A stretch of 64,000 nt of DNA from Sutcliffiella tianshenii (GTDB taxonomy: Bacteria > Bacillota > Bacilli > Bacillales > Bacillaceae_I): NCBI RefSeq assembly GCF_016908565.1, contig NZ_JAFBED010000011.1:25604-89603 (forward strand), in the 5' to 3' direction. The notes beneath the pieces were generated by a model. That model did no database searches, was not told where the DNA came from, and saw only the letters and a program-made list of their open reading frames with translations. Shown here one piece after another: positions 1-8,999 of the stretch (its first letter is position 1; the number at the start of each line of letters is the position of its first letter). The translations under genes were made by a program, and so were the position numbers.

Positions 1-212
1 ATCTCCCTGTTTGAAGCGGAGTGAGGGAATCAAAGAGACGAAATGATTCCCTCATCTCCCTGTTTGAAACGGAGTGAGGGAATCAAAGAGGTGAAATGAT
101 TCCCTCATCCCCCTGATTGGAGCTGAGTGAGGGAATCAAAGAGACGAAATGATCCCCTCATCCCCCTGTTTGGAGCTGAGTGAGGGAATCAAAGAGATAG
201 AATGATATCCTC
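1..212. repeat. Four tandem 53-bp palindromic repeats
   Basis: Four consecutive units of exactly 53 bp start at 1, 54, 107 and 160. Each holds an inverted repeat TGAGGGAATCA / TGATTCCCTCA around an 11-nt purine-rich loop. The arms are perfect in units 1 and 2, carry one mismatch in unit 3 and are more decayed in unit 4. The array continues to the window edge, so its full length is unknown. It lies beyond the 3' end of the leftward DUF2207 gene. Confidence 0.9.
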
Positions 213-249
213 ATGTCATCACTTACTGAGTGAGCATCTCATCAGATAG

Positions 250-1968
250 TTAAAACCCTCCAGATCCGCCCCCGCCTCCACCAGCGCCGGATCCGCCTCC
301 TGCACCTCCACCGCCTCCGCTGTCACTCATTGTGCTTGCAGCGTTGCGGCTTGCTGTATGAAAGCTTGATGAGGTGGCATTCCCTATCAGTAATAGGGTG
401 GTGACATCCATTCCAGAGTAAGCAGGGCTAACAGGGTGTGATCTGCTGATCGGTATTTGGAAGCCGGATACGAATTCTTCATTTTTCTTTCTCATCGATT
501 TTTCGTTGATGCCGAGTGCATAGATGAAGGCCCGCATCTTCTCATCTTCCGTCCAGGAGTCCCAGTCCTTTTGGGACAATGAGGTAAATCTTTGCTTTAA
601 CTGTCTCCATTCCAACAAAATTGAAATGCCTTTTTCCGTTTTCGGATGATAGACAATGGCATGGAGGATGATGGCAAAGAACAATACTAGGGTGATGAAG
701 AAAGCAGGAAACAGGTCATAGATAGGGAACAGAAATAAAAACGGCACGAGAAGAATGCTTGTGAGTCCAACTGCTATTCTGAACCCTTCTTTCTTTTCAT
801 AGAGTCCCTGTCCCTTCACTTCTTCCTTGATCGCCTGTGTCCACATGCTTTGATATTTCGAGAATTCTTCATGATTCACCTTGAATTTCATGTATCTGTT
901 CAAATCCTCGATACTGAATTCATTATGTGCCCCCATTTTGTCAAAAAGCCAGGTCATGAGGATTTTTTGGTGCTTCAGCGGTACGTCACGATTTACTGCC
1001 AAAAATCGATCATTTGATAGTTTTTTTACATAACCAAGTCTTACAAGATCCAATAATCCTGCAGCAATCGCTTGACCAGGCAGTTGGTGATGGGTGAATA
1101 GAATGGTGGCAGGCATGCTGAGACGCTGTTCTGGTGTGCCAGTAAAAGATCCCATTTCCCTGATTGCTGAGCGTCTGGTTTGTTTTCCTTTTATCATCGT
1201 TAGAACGATAAGCAGTCCCAATACGAAAGAGAAAAGCGGTAATAGAATATAGCTTGTAGTAGAAAGAACCCCACGCACCTTTTCGTTTTGCAGCGCCTCT
1301 TTTATTCCTTCTTCTTTTGCGGATATTATCTGTTCCTTCATCGGTTCTTTTCCACTTAAGGGAGCGGTTGAGAAAAGCTTGGAATCATAAGCTACCCGGA
1401 TATCGCCGTTTTCATGGCTTGGCACATAACCAAGCTCAAAGTGAACCTCTCCTTCCGAACCGGGACTTTCTGTTCCAAATGCTTCGTCATAGCCAAAAGC
1501 GATGACTTCGTCTGCAGGAGAAGGGGGATAAACTGTTACAGAAAAGTTTTCATAGTCGGACTCGTTGCCATCATCAAAAAATGGCCAATAAAATTCCGCC
1601 ACATCAGGATATACATCAACACCTTTAATTATGTCGTATGTAATCATGACAGTAAAAGTCTCCGTATCCCCACCACGATAAATGCGATAGAGGTTGTCTT
1701 CCTGCTCCATCTTAAGCAGTACATCTTCTTCCCTTGCTTCAAGATTTCTTATCTGTGTGCCTCTCTTTGGAATGATGGTCCTTGTGATTCCGTTAAACTC
1801 TCCTTCAAAGGAATATGTATGGGCTTCATAGACTTTAACGTTTCCATTCTCTTGGAGGTATGCATCTATCTGTACGTCATTGATCTGATACTCCACTGCC
1901 AAAGCCTGAGAGGGGAGCAATAGCAGGCTGACTAATAATAAAGGGATTAGTATGTAATTGATTTTCAT
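250..1968 (-). CDS. DUF2207 domain membrane protein with Gly-rich tail
   Basis: A 572-residue predicted secreted/membrane protein of the DUF2207 family, whose function is unknown. It starts with a signal peptide (about residues 1-24, ending ALA), followed by an extracytoplasmic beta-rich domain of about 200 residues. A transmembrane segment lies near 240, a cytoplasmic region follows, then two more hydrophobic segments near 400-440. The C-terminus is a low-complexity Gly/Ser tail, typical of this family. I chose the ATG at 1966-1968 because GAGGTGG lies 5 nt upstream; a longer frame to 2022 would place that SD inside the gene. It is transcribed away from hom and is monocistronic in this window. 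Confidence 0.85.
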   Translation of the reverse strand: MKINYILIPLLLVSLLLLPSQALAVEYQINDVQIDAYLQENGNVKVYEAHTYSFEGEFNGITRTIIPKRGTQIRNLEAREEDVLLKMEQEDNLYRIYRGGDTETFTVMITYDIIKGVDVYPDVAEFYWPFFDDGNESDYENFSVTVYPPSPADEVIAFGYDEAFGTESPGSEGEVHFELGYVPSHENGDIRVAYDSKLFSTAPLSGKEPMKEQIISAKEEGIKEALQNEKVRGVLSTTSYILLPLFSFVLGLLIVLTMIKGKQTRRSAIREMGSFTGTPEQRLSMPATILFTHHQLPGQAIAAGLLDLVRLGYVKKLSNDRFLAVNRDVPLKHQKILMTWLFDKMGAHNEFSIEDLNRYMKFKVNHEEFSKYQSMWTQAIKEEVKGQGLYEKKEGFRIAVGLTSILLVPFLFLFPIYDLFPAFFITLVLFFAIILHAIVYHPKTEKGISILLEWRQLKQRFTSLSQKDWDSWTEDEKMRAFIYALGINEKSMRKKNEEFVSGFQIPISRSHPVSPAYSGMDVTTLLLIGNATSSSFHTASRNAASTMSDSGGGGGAGGGSGAGGGGGGSGGF

Positions 1969-2118
1969 AGCATCCACCTCGTTTCTACAAATTAATACGT
2001 CATTCATCGTAAAAGGTTTCACTAGGTATTATATTAAAGGATAGAATTTTCAAATAAATATCTCTTACTCTCCCAGCAGGTAAAACGCTTACACGCAAAA
2101 AGCGCCTAAAATAACCCC

Positions 2119-2147
2119 TTGTCAGCCAGTAGAAAGCATTTTATAAT
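2119..2147 (+). promoter_or_regulatory. Sigma-A promoter of hom-thrC-thrB
   Basis: TTGTCA (2119-2124) and TATAAT (2142-2147) are separated by exactly 17 nt, a near-consensus vegetative promoter about 75 nt before the hom start. The leader has a short AGGG/CCCT inverted repeat next to the ribosome binding site. I see no T-box or riboswitch architecture. Confidence 0.75.
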
Positions 2148-2222
2148 GTCCATTATACAAAAACAAATGTACGCACTGAAAATACACAAAAGGGCTGGAC
2201 CCTCAAAAGGGAGTAGATTTGA

Positions 2223-3521
2223 TTGAAGGAGATTTCATTGGGATTACTTGGATTAGGGACGGTTGGCTGTGGTGTAGTGAAGATTGTGGAGAATCATCAG
2301 GACAAATTGAAGCATCAAGTAGGTTGTTCGGTAAAAGTGAAAAAAGCATTGGTAAAGGATCTTCATAAGGATCGGCTGGTCAATATCGACGAAAAGCTGT
2401 TAACCTTGCATGCTGAAGAAGTGCTTGAGGATCCTGAGATCGATGTGGTGATTGAAGTGATGGGAGGAGTGGAAGAAGCGCGTCACTATATTCTAAGGGC
2501 GTTGAAGAACCGAAAGCATGTGGTAACTGCCAATAAGGACCTGATGGCTGTTTATGGATCGGAGCTTCTGGCTGCAGCGTCAGAGAACAATTGCGACCTG
2601 TTCTATGAAGCGAGTGTCGCAGGTGGAATTCCAATTCTGCGCAGTCTTGTGGACGGGCTTGCTTCCGATCGAATTACAAAAATGATGGGAATTGTGAACG
2701 GAACGACCAACTTCATCCTGACTAAAATGAACAATGAAGGTTCCTCTTATGAAGAGGTTCTGCATCAGGCACAGGCACTTGGGTTTGCAGAAGCTGATCC
2801 CACTTCCGATGTGGAGGGAATCGATGCTGCAAGAAAGATGGCGATACTTGCTACACTCGGCTTCTCGATGAATATTGAATTGAAGGATGTCCAGGTGAAA
2901 GGAATTTCATCCGTCTCTGAAGAGGATCTGGAATACAGCAAAAAGCTTGGCTACACAATGAAACTGATCGGCATTGCACACCGGGAAAAAGAAAAGGTGG
3001 AAGTAAGCGTAGCACCGACACTCCTACCTCATGCCCACCCTCTGGCAAGTGTGCAAAATGAATATAATGCGGTATATGTGTATGGGGAAGCAGTAGGGGA
3101 AACGATGTTTTATGGACCTGGTGCCGGCAGCCTGCCAACAGCAACTGCCGTCGTGTCAGATTTGGTCGGGGTGATGAAGAATATGAGGCTCGGTGTCAAC
3201 GGAAAGAGTATGGTATCCCCGCAATTTCAAAAAACGCTGAAGGAAAAGGAAGAAGTACAGGCAAAGCATTTCCTGCGAGTCCATGTGAAGGATGAAGTAG
3301 GCGTACTCTCCCATATAACCAATCTTTTTTCCAATAAAGGAGTAAGCTTTGAAAAAATCCTCCAGCTGCCTTTGAAAGAGGATGCATTGGCCGAAGTGGT
3401 GGTCGTCACACATCATGCTTCCTTACAGAGATATGAGGACCTTCTTGAGGAGCTTGCAGGCATGCCGATGGTCAAGGAAATCAAAAGCAGCTATCGGGTG
3501 GAGGGGGAGGTGGCAGTATGA
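2223..3521 (+). CDS. hom: Homoserine dehydrogenase
   Basis: NAD(P)-dependent reduction of aspartate semialdehyde to homoserine, the branch point to threonine and methionine. The 432-residue length fits Gram-positive Hom. The Rossmann motif GLGTVG lies at residues 10-15. The NKDLMA catalytic-lysine region, the [11 protein letters not shown] motif and [10 protein letters not shown] are all present, and an ACT regulatory domain occupies about residues 350-430 ([12 protein letters not shown]). The start is TTG with GGGAG upstream. It is the first gene of the threonine operon and overlaps thrC by 4 bp (ATGA). The ACT domain suggests feedback inhibition by threonine, as known in the family. Confidence 0.97.
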   Translation: MKEISLGLLGLGTVGCGVVKIVENHQDKLKHQVGCSVKVKKALVKDLHKDRLVNIDEKLLTLHAEEVLEDPEIDVVIEVMGGVEEARHYILRALKNRKHVVTANKDLMAVYGSELLAAASENNCDLFYEASVAGGIPILRSLVDGLASDRITKMMGIVNGTTNFILTKMNNEGSSYEEVLHQAQALGFAEADPTSDVEGIDAARKMAILATLGFSMNIELKDVQVKGISSVSEEDLEYSKKLGYTMKLIGIAHREKEKVEVSVAPTLLPHAHPLASVQNEYNAVYVYGEAVGETMFYGPGAGSLPTATAVVSDLVGVMKNMRLGVNGKSMVSPQFQKTLKEKEEVQAKHFLRVHVKDEVGVLSHITNLFSNKGVSFEKILQLPLKEDALAEVVVVTHHASLQRYEDLLEELAGMPMVKEIKSSYRVEGEVAV

Positions 3522-4573
3522 AATGGAACGGATTGATTGCCAACTATAGCAGATTCCTCCCCGTGAGTGAAAATACGCCGGACGTCAGCCTCCATGAAGG
3601 CCATACGCCACTGTTGTTTTTAGAGAACCTCTCCAACCTATTGGATATCGAACTTCATGTAAAGGTGGAGGGAGCGAATCCGACAGGCTCCTTTAAAGAT
3701 AGAGGGATGGCGTTGGCAGTGGCAAAGGCGAAGGAGGAAGGAAGCAATACCATCGTCTGTGCTTCGACGGGAAATACATCCGCTTCTGCAGCAGCCTATG
3801 CAGCCAGGGCGGGAATGAAATGTGTTGTCGTAATTCCAGACGGTAAGATTGCACAAGGAAAATTGGCTCAGGCGGTCATGTACGGAGCGGATGTCTACTC
3901 GATAAAAGGAAACTTCGATGAAGCCCTGCAGCTCGTGAAGAAACTGTCTGAGGAATTGCCGATCACACTTGTAAATTCCTTGAACCCGTACCGGATCGAG
4001 GGACAGAAAACAGCAGCATTCGAAGTGTGCGACCAGCTCGGAAAAGCGCCTGATGTGCTGGCGCTGCCTGTAGGAAATGCAGGGAATATCACTGCCTATT
4101 GGAAAGGATTTAAAGAGTATAATCAGGAGTTTCAAACCGGCCTGCCAGAAATGAGGGGATTTGAGGCGGAGGGTGCAGCAGCGATAGTGAAGGATAGCAT
4201 TATCCCTGATCCAGAAACGATAGCCACTGCCATCCGGATCGGTAATCCCACAAGCTGGAAACAGGCAGTGAGGGCTACGGAAGAATCAAAAGGAAAGATC
4301 GATTTTGTCACAGACGAAGAAATGATTAAGGCATATCAGTTGCTTGCCAGAAGGGAAGGCATCTTTGCAGAACCGGCTTCGAGTGCCTCCTTGGCGGGGA
4401 TCATCAAACATCTTCAGCAGAAGGAACTGGAGAAGGGGAAACGAGTCGTAGCGGTACTGACAGGCAACGGATTGAAGGATCCCGTTACGGCAACTGAGCA
4501 TGCCAACGTGAAGGTTCAGAGCCTTGCAGACTACAGGCAGCTTGCAGCCTCATTTGAAGGTGTGTCTGTATGA
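3518..4573 (+). CDS. thrC: Threonine synthase
   Basis: PLP enzyme converting O-phosphohomoserine to threonine, the last step of the pathway. The 351 residues match the short Bacillus-type enzyme. The PLP lysine sits in GSFKDRG (K60). The substrate/PLP phosphate loop is visible in [18 protein letters not shown], and a glycine-rich VGNAGN follows. It starts within the hom stop codon (ATGA overlap) and itself overlaps thrB by 4 bp, so the three genes are translationally coupled. Confidence 0.97.
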   Translation: MKWNGLIANYSRFLPVSENTPDVSLHEGHTPLLFLENLSNLLDIELHVKVEGANPTGSFKDRGMALAVAKAKEEGSNTIVCASTGNTSASAAAYAARAGMKCVVVIPDGKIAQGKLAQAVMYGADVYSIKGNFDEALQLVKKLSEELPITLVNSLNPYRIEGQKTAAFEVCDQLGKAPDVLALPVGNAGNITAYWKGFKEYNQEFQTGLPEMRGFEAEGAAAIVKDSIIPDPETIATAIRIGNPTSWKQAVRATEESKGKIDFVTDEEMIKAYQLLARREGIFAEPASSASLAGIIKHLQQKELEKGKRVVAVLTGNGLKDPVTATEHANVKVQSLADYRQLAASFEGVSV

Positions 4574-5481
4574 AGGAGTATAAGAATGGATATGTCATAA
4601 AAGTACCAGGGAGCTCAGCAAATCTTGGACCGGGATTCGACTCTATCGGTCTTGCAGTTACAAAGTATGTAACACTTTTCGTGCAATATGCCAAAGAGTG
4701 GCGCTTCACCTCCGTGCCGCCGTTATTCCTGAATGAAGAAGATAACCTGCTTCGGACAGTCTGTTTGGAGCTTGAGGCACTGTGGGAACAAAAGGCACCG
4801 CCTGTTCATGTGCATATCATGAGTGACATTCCGGTGGCACGTGGTTTAGGGAGCAGTGCAGCCGCCATTGTAGGTGCAATCGAGGTCATGAACATCATAT
4901 GCGAAAAAAATCTGACACCTGATGAAAAGCTTCAGCTCGCAGCAAGGTTTGAAGGACACGCAGATAACGTTGCCGCATCGCTATATGGGGGACTCGTCGT
5001 ATCCACCTTTCAAAATGGCTGCTATGAGTATATCAAATTACCGGTGCCGAATATGGAATTGGTGGTAGTGGTGCCGAACTTCGAAGCGAAAACAAGCGAA
5101 TCAAGACAGCTGTTACCCGAGGTACTCCCGTTTAAAGACGCGGTGCTTGGAAGCAGTCATGCGAATGTACTGATCGGCGGGCTATTGATGCAGGATTGGA
5201 AACTTGCAGGTAAGATGATGGAAAGTGATGTGTTCCATGAGCCTTACCGGCTGAAACTATTTCCGCAGCTCTCCCACATTCGGGACAAGGCGAAAGGGGC
5301 AGGCGCATTCGGCGTGAGCATCAGTGGAGCGGGCCCGACCATCATCTGCTTTTGTAAGCGAGGGGAAGGACGAAACGTCAAAGAAAAGCTGCAGGAGGAC
5401 TATCCGGAATTTGTTGTTGATCATCTGGAAATAAGCGGTGTAGGAAGCGAGGTACACTATAATCATTTTTCATGTGTATAA
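4570..5481 (+). CDS. thrB: Homoserine kinase
   Basis: GHMP-family kinase that phosphorylates homoserine with ATP, supplying ThrC. The 303-residue protein has the N-terminal [11 protein letters not shown] motif (14-24), the ATP-binding loop [12 protein letters not shown] (88-99) and a C-terminal GHMP motif around SISGAGPT. It is the last gene of hom-thrC-thrB, joined by an ATGA overlap and followed by a clear terminator. Confidence 0.97.
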   Translation: MKEYKNGYVIKVPGSSANLGPGFDSIGLAVTKYVTLFVQYAKEWRFTSVPPLFLNEEDNLLRTVCLELEALWEQKAPPVHVHIMSDIPVARGLGSSAAAIVGAIEVMNIICEKNLTPDEKLQLAARFEGHADNVAASLYGGLVVSTFQNGCYEYIKLPVPNMELVVVVPNFEAKTSESRQLLPEVLPFKDAVLGSSHANVLIGGLLMQDWKLAGKMMESDVFHEPYRLKLFPQLSHIRDKAKGAGAFGVSISGAGPTIICFCKRGEGRNVKEKLQEDYPEFVVDHLEISGVGSEVHYNHFSCV

Positions 5482-5491
5482 AGCCATCAAA

Positions 5492-5526
5492 AAAACCGGG
5501 ATCGGCTTAAATGCCTTCCCGGTTTT
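5492..5526 (+). terminator. Terminator after thrB
   Basis: Perfect 10-bp stem AAAACCGGGA (5492-5501) / TCCCGGTTTT (5517-5526). The A-rich left side also allows termination of leftward yutI transcripts. Confidence 0.85.
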
Positions 5527-5542
5527 GCATGATTAGATTGAA

Positions 5543-5788
5543 TTAAAATACTTGTTCTACTTCCACGATGCCTGGAACTTCTTCAAGAAGTGCGCGTTCG
5601 ATACCAGCTTTTAGCGTGATAGTCGAACTTGGGCAAGAACCGCATGCTCCCAATAGACGAAGCTTTACAATTCCATCCTCTACATCTACAAGCTCGCAGT
5701 CTCCTCCGTCACGAAGAAGAAATGGACGCAATTTATCTAATACTTCCTGTACTTGTTCAATTTGTTCATTGATTTCTGGGTTAGACAT
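5543..5788 (-). CDS. yutI: NifU C-terminal-domain Fe-S scaffold protein
   Basis: An 81-residue single-domain NifU-like protein (Nfu) that probably carries or transfers iron-sulfur clusters. The conserved CGSCPSS (CxxC cluster-binding) motif is visible, preceded by the [15 protein letters not shown] signature of the family. I chose the ATG at 5786-5788 because GGAGCG precedes it; a longer frame upstream has no SD. It is divergent from yuzD, as in B. subtilis. YutM further on is a second Fe-S carrier in the same region. Confidence 0.93.
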   Translation of the reverse strand: MSNPEINEQIEQVQEVLDKLRPFLLRDGGDCELVDVEDGIVKLRLLGACGSCPSSTITLKAGIERALLEEVPGIVEVEQVF

Positions 5789-5946
5789 ATTTATCGCTCC
5801 TTTCCATACCATATTTATATTATATAGCGAATGCACCAAAAAATCTATTGCCTTGCACTGGGTGTTTTTAGGAATTCGAATTAATTTTATGAAAAAGTAA
5901 GCGTTTTACGGTAAAATGAAAGAAAAAGAGTCATGGAGGCCGTGTC

Positions 5947-6276
5947 ATGTCGAAACAGGCAGTAGAAATTAGCGTTTATGGGGCAGAGGTGCTTTGTCCA
6001 AGTTGTGTAAACCTTCCATCATCCAAGGAGACATATGAATGGCTGCAGGCGGCAGTCGCTAGGAAATTTCCAGACCAGCCCTTCCATATTTCCTATATAG
6101 ATATATTTAATACGGAAAATTGTGAGGAAGAGAAAAAGGAATTTGCTAGCCGTGTGGTCGAAGAAGACATGTTTTACCCTGTTGTCGTCATCAACGGGGA
6201 GATTGTGGGGGAAGGGAACCCGAAGCTGAAAACCGTTTATGCGGAAATGGAGAAATACGGATACATCGCTTCATAA
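5947..6276 (+). CDS. yuzD: YuzD-family (DUF1462) thioredoxin-like protein
   Basis: A 109-residue member of the YuzD/DUF1462 family, which has a thioredoxin-like fold and an unproven redox role. A CPSC motif (residues 18-21) sits where a redox motif is expected, and the C-terminal FYPVVVINGEIVGEGNPK resembles the cis-Pro region of thioredoxin folds. SD GGAGG precedes ATG. It is divergent from yutI and convergent with yutJ, matching B. subtilis order. A redox function is inference. Confidence 0.88.
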   Translation: MSKQAVEISVYGAEVLCPSCVNLPSSKETYEWLQAAVARKFPDQPFHISYIDIFNTENCEEEKKEFASRVVEEDMFYPVVVINGEIVGEGNPKLKTVYAEMEKYGYIAS

Positions 6277-6281
6277 GAAAA

Positions 6282-6314
6282 GCGTGAATGAGAGTGCTCA
6301 TTCACGCTTTTTTT
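6282..6314. terminator. Bidirectional terminator yuzD/yutJ
   Basis: Perfect 11-bp stem GCGTGAATGAG (6282-6292) / CTCATTCACGC (6297-6307) with a 4-nt loop and seven Ts on the plus strand. It lies between convergent yuzD and yutJ. Confidence 0.9.
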
Positions 6315-6315
6315 A

Positions 6316-7383
6316 TTAACCGTTATGATATTTATACATCCAAAGGATCCCTGATTTTAATAGTCGGGCTACCCTTCCTGTAAGCGGGCGTTCGTTCACA
6401 AGGCCGAAACCATGCTTTTTCCCAAGAGAGCCAAGAACTCCTTTTAATTTGATTGGAGGGAATTCCTCCGGGGGAGCTTCGCCATTCCAACGCTTTACAA
6501 GGACCTGGACGATCTGTTCTGCTTGTCCCTCTGCAAGCTGTGCACTAGGCGCATGCGGGAGGCTTGCACAGTCGCCTACAACATATACATGTTCATAGCC
6601 TGGGATATTGTGCTGTTTTGTCAGGACTACGCGACCTTGATTATCTTTTTCGACATCCAGCTCACGAACAACCTTGTTAGGCTGAATTCCTGCTGTCCAT
6701 ACGATCACATCACAATGTACCGGTTCATCATGGTTGAAAAGAGTTTTTTCTTCCACACGGGTAATATTGGAACCATTGACCACTTCCACACCGTGTGTCT
6801 CAAACCAGTTCTGTACGTATTGGCTCAAACGTTCTGGGAAGCTGGAAAGAATGATGTTACCTCTATCGAATAGTTTAATCGTCAGATCGGGACGGCTTTC
6901 ATGAAGTTCACTTGCGATTTCGACCCCGCTCAAGCCTCCGCCGACAATTGCCACCACTTTGTTAGCTGCTAAGTCATTAAGTGCCTGATAAGCTCTTCTT
7001 GAGTTGTTGATGGTTTGGATGCTGAAGGTATGCTCTTTGGCTCCTGGGATATTGTGATATTTATCTTCACAGCCAAGCCCTATGATAAGATCATCAAATG
7101 ATAGGGTGCTTTGGTCTTCAAACTGAACAGTTTTGTTTTCCATATCGATGCCAGTAACTTCACCGTATTTAACGGAAAGCTTGTGATGTTCAGGAAATGT
7201 CACGCGAACATGGTGATCAGATATCGTTCCTGCAGCAAGTGCATAGAACTCTGTTTTTAAGCTGTGGTAGGGAGCGCGGTCCACTAGCACAATCTCCGTA
7301 TCTTCTGGTAACTGATTTGGAAGAAGACGTTGCAAAATACGCATTCCCCCGTAACCTCCGCCAAGCACAACAAGTTTTTTCAT
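6316..7383 (-). CDS. yutJ: NADH dehydrogenase-like flavoprotein YutJ
   Basis: A 355-residue member of the type II NADH dehydrogenase-like pyridine nucleotide-disulfide reductase family. The FAD-binding LGGGYGG lies at residues 7-13, and a second dinucleotide fold (VAIVGGGLSGVE) near residue 150 should bind NAD(P)H. A C-terminal FAD contact is seen in VVGDCAS. The ATG at 7381-7383 follows AAAGGAG at good spacing; a longer frame would add about 37 unlikely residues. Electron acceptor and physiological role are unproven. YumB and YumC in the same window are related flavoenzymes. Confidence 0.9.
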   Translation of the reverse strand: MKKLVVLGGGYGGMRILQRLLPNQLPEDTEIVLVDRAPYHSLKTEFYALAAGTISDHHVRVTFPEHHKLSVKYGEVTGIDMENKTVQFEDQSTLSFDDLIIGLGCEDKYHNIPGAKEHTFSIQTINNSRRAYQALNDLAANKVVAIVGGGLSGVEIASELHESRPDLTIKLFDRGNIILSSFPERLSQYVQNWFETHGVEVVNGSNITRVEEKTLFNHDEPVHCDVIVWTAGIQPNKVVRELDVEKDNQGRVVLTKQHNIPGYEHVYVVGDCASLPHAPSAQLAEGQAEQIVQVLVKRWNGEAPPEEFPPIKLKGVLGSLGKKHGFGLVNERPLTGRVARLLKSGILWMYKYHNG

Positions 7384-7731
7384 AGCAGCTAAACTCCTTT
7401 TCAAGCTCGTATCTATTCTTATTGCAATAATATCTAGTAATCTAGGGAAATTATGTGAAATAGCGCACATATGATAACCCGTTTGCGCTTTCATTCATCA
7501 ATGTGTATAACACGTTTAAATAAAATACCATTAAAAGTATATCGAAATTATGACAAAATAACAACATTCTTTCACAAAATACTTGGAATAATGACTGATG
7601 AAAAAGCAGGAAAAATGTAGAGGAAAAGCTAAAATTATACAGAAAAAGAATTCGGGTCACGCAATAAACCAAATCATTGACGTTATTAGGAAAAAAAGGT
7701 AGCATGAAGGTGCAATAGAGGGGTGAATAAG
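7384..7731. other. Intergenic region yutJ-yuzB
   Basis: About 350 bp of AT-rich DNA between divergent yutJ and yuzB. I see no supported gene. It contains a TGTGA-N6-GCACA dyad at 7454-7469 that could be an Fnr/Crp-type or weak Rex-type site upstream of yutJ. Confidence 0.5.
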
Positions 7732-7968
7732 TTGAAACCGATTATAGAGTTTTGCATCAGTAATTTAGCCAGCGGATCCCAAAAAGCACGTGAAGTGCTG
7801 GAGAAGGATCCAAACTTGGATATAGTGGAATATGGATGTCTCGGGTATTGTGGGAAATGTTTTGACTCTCTTTTTGCACTTGTAAATGGGGACGTTGTTG
7901 TAGGAGGTACTCCTGAACAGCTGGTTGATAACATCTATCAATATTTGGAAGAGAATCCAATGTTCTAA
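7732..7968 (+). CDS. yuzB: YuzB-family (DUF1450/UPF0349) protein
   Basis: A 78-residue protein of the UPF0349/DUF1450 family, function unknown. Conserved cysteines are visible in [16 protein letters not shown] and a [10 protein letters not shown] tail; the fold is predicted to be thioredoxin/ferredoxin-like. I start at the TTG at 7732 because AGGGGTG lies 6 nt upstream. The in-frame GTG at 7723 overlaps that SD. The gene sits beside yutJ as in B. subtilis. Confidence 0.9.
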   Translation: MKPIIEFCISNLASGSQKAREVLEKDPNLDIVEYGCLGYCGKCFDSLFALVNGDVVVGGTPEQLVDNIYQYLEENPMF

Positions 7969-8003
7969 AAAAATCAGCACATATGAAGCGTGCTGATTTT
8001 TTT
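7968..8003. terminator. Bidirectional terminator yuzB / DUF2225 gene
   Basis: Perfect 13-bp stem: A-run plus TCAGCAC (to 7980) / GTGCTGA plus T-run (from 7990). The flanking A and T runs serve both converging genes. Confidence 0.88.
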
Positions 8004-8746
8004 TATGCTTGCATATGAAGCTGTTTTTGAGCAGTCCTGATTTCATACCAACGATCGCGTGATTTCTCCACCAATCTCACTTGGGTGTCCTTGTCTTTGT
8101 GCTGAATGACCAACTGGAAATAACGAATCGCTTGTCTTGTATTTCCTAAACGTGTGTGGAGTTCCCCGATTAAATATAGCAATTTGATCTCACTCATGCT
8201 TGTCTCTGCAAAATCTCCGTTAGAATAGGAACGTTCAAACTGATCTGCTGCGAGCTTCAGAAAACGTAATTCCTGAATTTCATTTTTTTCAACTGTCCGG
8301 TAGATCCATGCCAAGCGCAAATACATACCAGACATCACAATGGAAGCTTCTTTTTTTATTAGTCCTGAATAGATCCCCAACTTATAGGTGTTGATGGCAG
8401 TTTGAACAGTCCTGACTTCACCATAACTTTTTTTCTGCCAATGTTTTTGGATTTTGTTTCGGATGGCATCGATCGTGCCGGGTGGAAAATAGGAAGTGAA
8501 CTCATCTGTCATGGAATAACCGCAGTTTGGACAGACACTTACATAGTAGAGCAAGGGATTTGTTTCTACAGAATCGTAAACTGAACAAAAATCTGTGTCA
8601 TGGGAAATAGGCCGGATGAAGCGTGATTTTACCTTTTTTGTTGTGAATGCGTAATCACAAATGCTGCATGTATGATTCCGGTTGAATAATCGCTCCAATA
8701 CCAACACATCCTTTTTGTCATGCTTCTTATAATTCAAAAGTACCAC
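8003..8746 (-). CDS. DUF2225 protein with zinc-ribbon-like cysteines
   Basis: A protein of up to 247 residues of the DUF2225 family, of unknown function. The N-terminal half has a CSICDYAF motif and a VCPNCGYSMTDEF motif, likely a metal-binding knuckle pair, and an FC near residue 53. The C-terminal half is helical and resembles a tetratricopeptide-like repeat (LGELHTRLGNTRQAIRYFQ). The start is uncertain: the GTG at 8744-8746 has no obvious SD, and internal TTG/GTG codons are possible. It lies between yuzB and yutK, where B. subtilis has no such gene as far as I recall. Confidence 0.8.
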   Translation of the reverse strand: MVLLNYKKHDKKDVLVLERLFNRNHTCSICDYAFTTKKVKSRFIRPISHDTDFCSVYDSVETNPLLYYVSVCPNCGYSMTDEFTSYFPPGTIDAIRNKIQKHWQKKSYGEVRTVQTAINTYKLGIYSGLIKKEASIVMSGMYLRLAWIYRTVEKNEIQELRFLKLAADQFERSYSNGDFAETSMSEIKLLYLIGELHTRLGNTRQAIRYFQLVIQHKDKDTQVRLVEKSRDRWYEIRTAQKQLHMQA

Positions 8747-8905
8747 AATTCATGTCAGATGGAAAGTTGTAAGTAGAGCTTTATGCCTAAATGTGAGTAA
8801 TGTTTCTTTCACGCACGCATACATCATTTTTTAAAAGATGGGTAATTTAATGAGGAATAGTCGGCGTTTATCATCTATGTAACAAATTAACAAAAAAAAA
8901 GTTCT

Positions 8906-8919
8906 TTCAAACGCTTTCA
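8906..8919 (-). promoter_or_regulatory. cre-like site upstream of yutK
   Basis: On the minus strand this reads TGAAAGCGTTTGAA, one position off the CcpA consensus TGWAARCGYTWNCW. It is 80 bp before yutK, suggesting carbon catabolite control of nucleoside uptake. This is inference from sequence only. Confidence 0.45.
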
Positions 8920-8999
8920 TTTCGTAGTAAAGTGTTATTGTGATAGTTAGATGTCTGACGACAAACAACTTGCAGAAATTTCTAATAGAGGTGAATATT

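Noticed and set aside
1..212. CRISPR-like periodic repeats
   Set aside because: The entire 53-bp unit repeats; there are no variable spacers and no cas genes nearby.
1414..1923. Plus-strand frame of 169 codons
   Set aside because: Antisense to the DUF2207 gene; no SD and no recognisable domain.
3638..4135. Minus-strand frame of 165 codons
   Set aside because: Antisense shadow of thrC.
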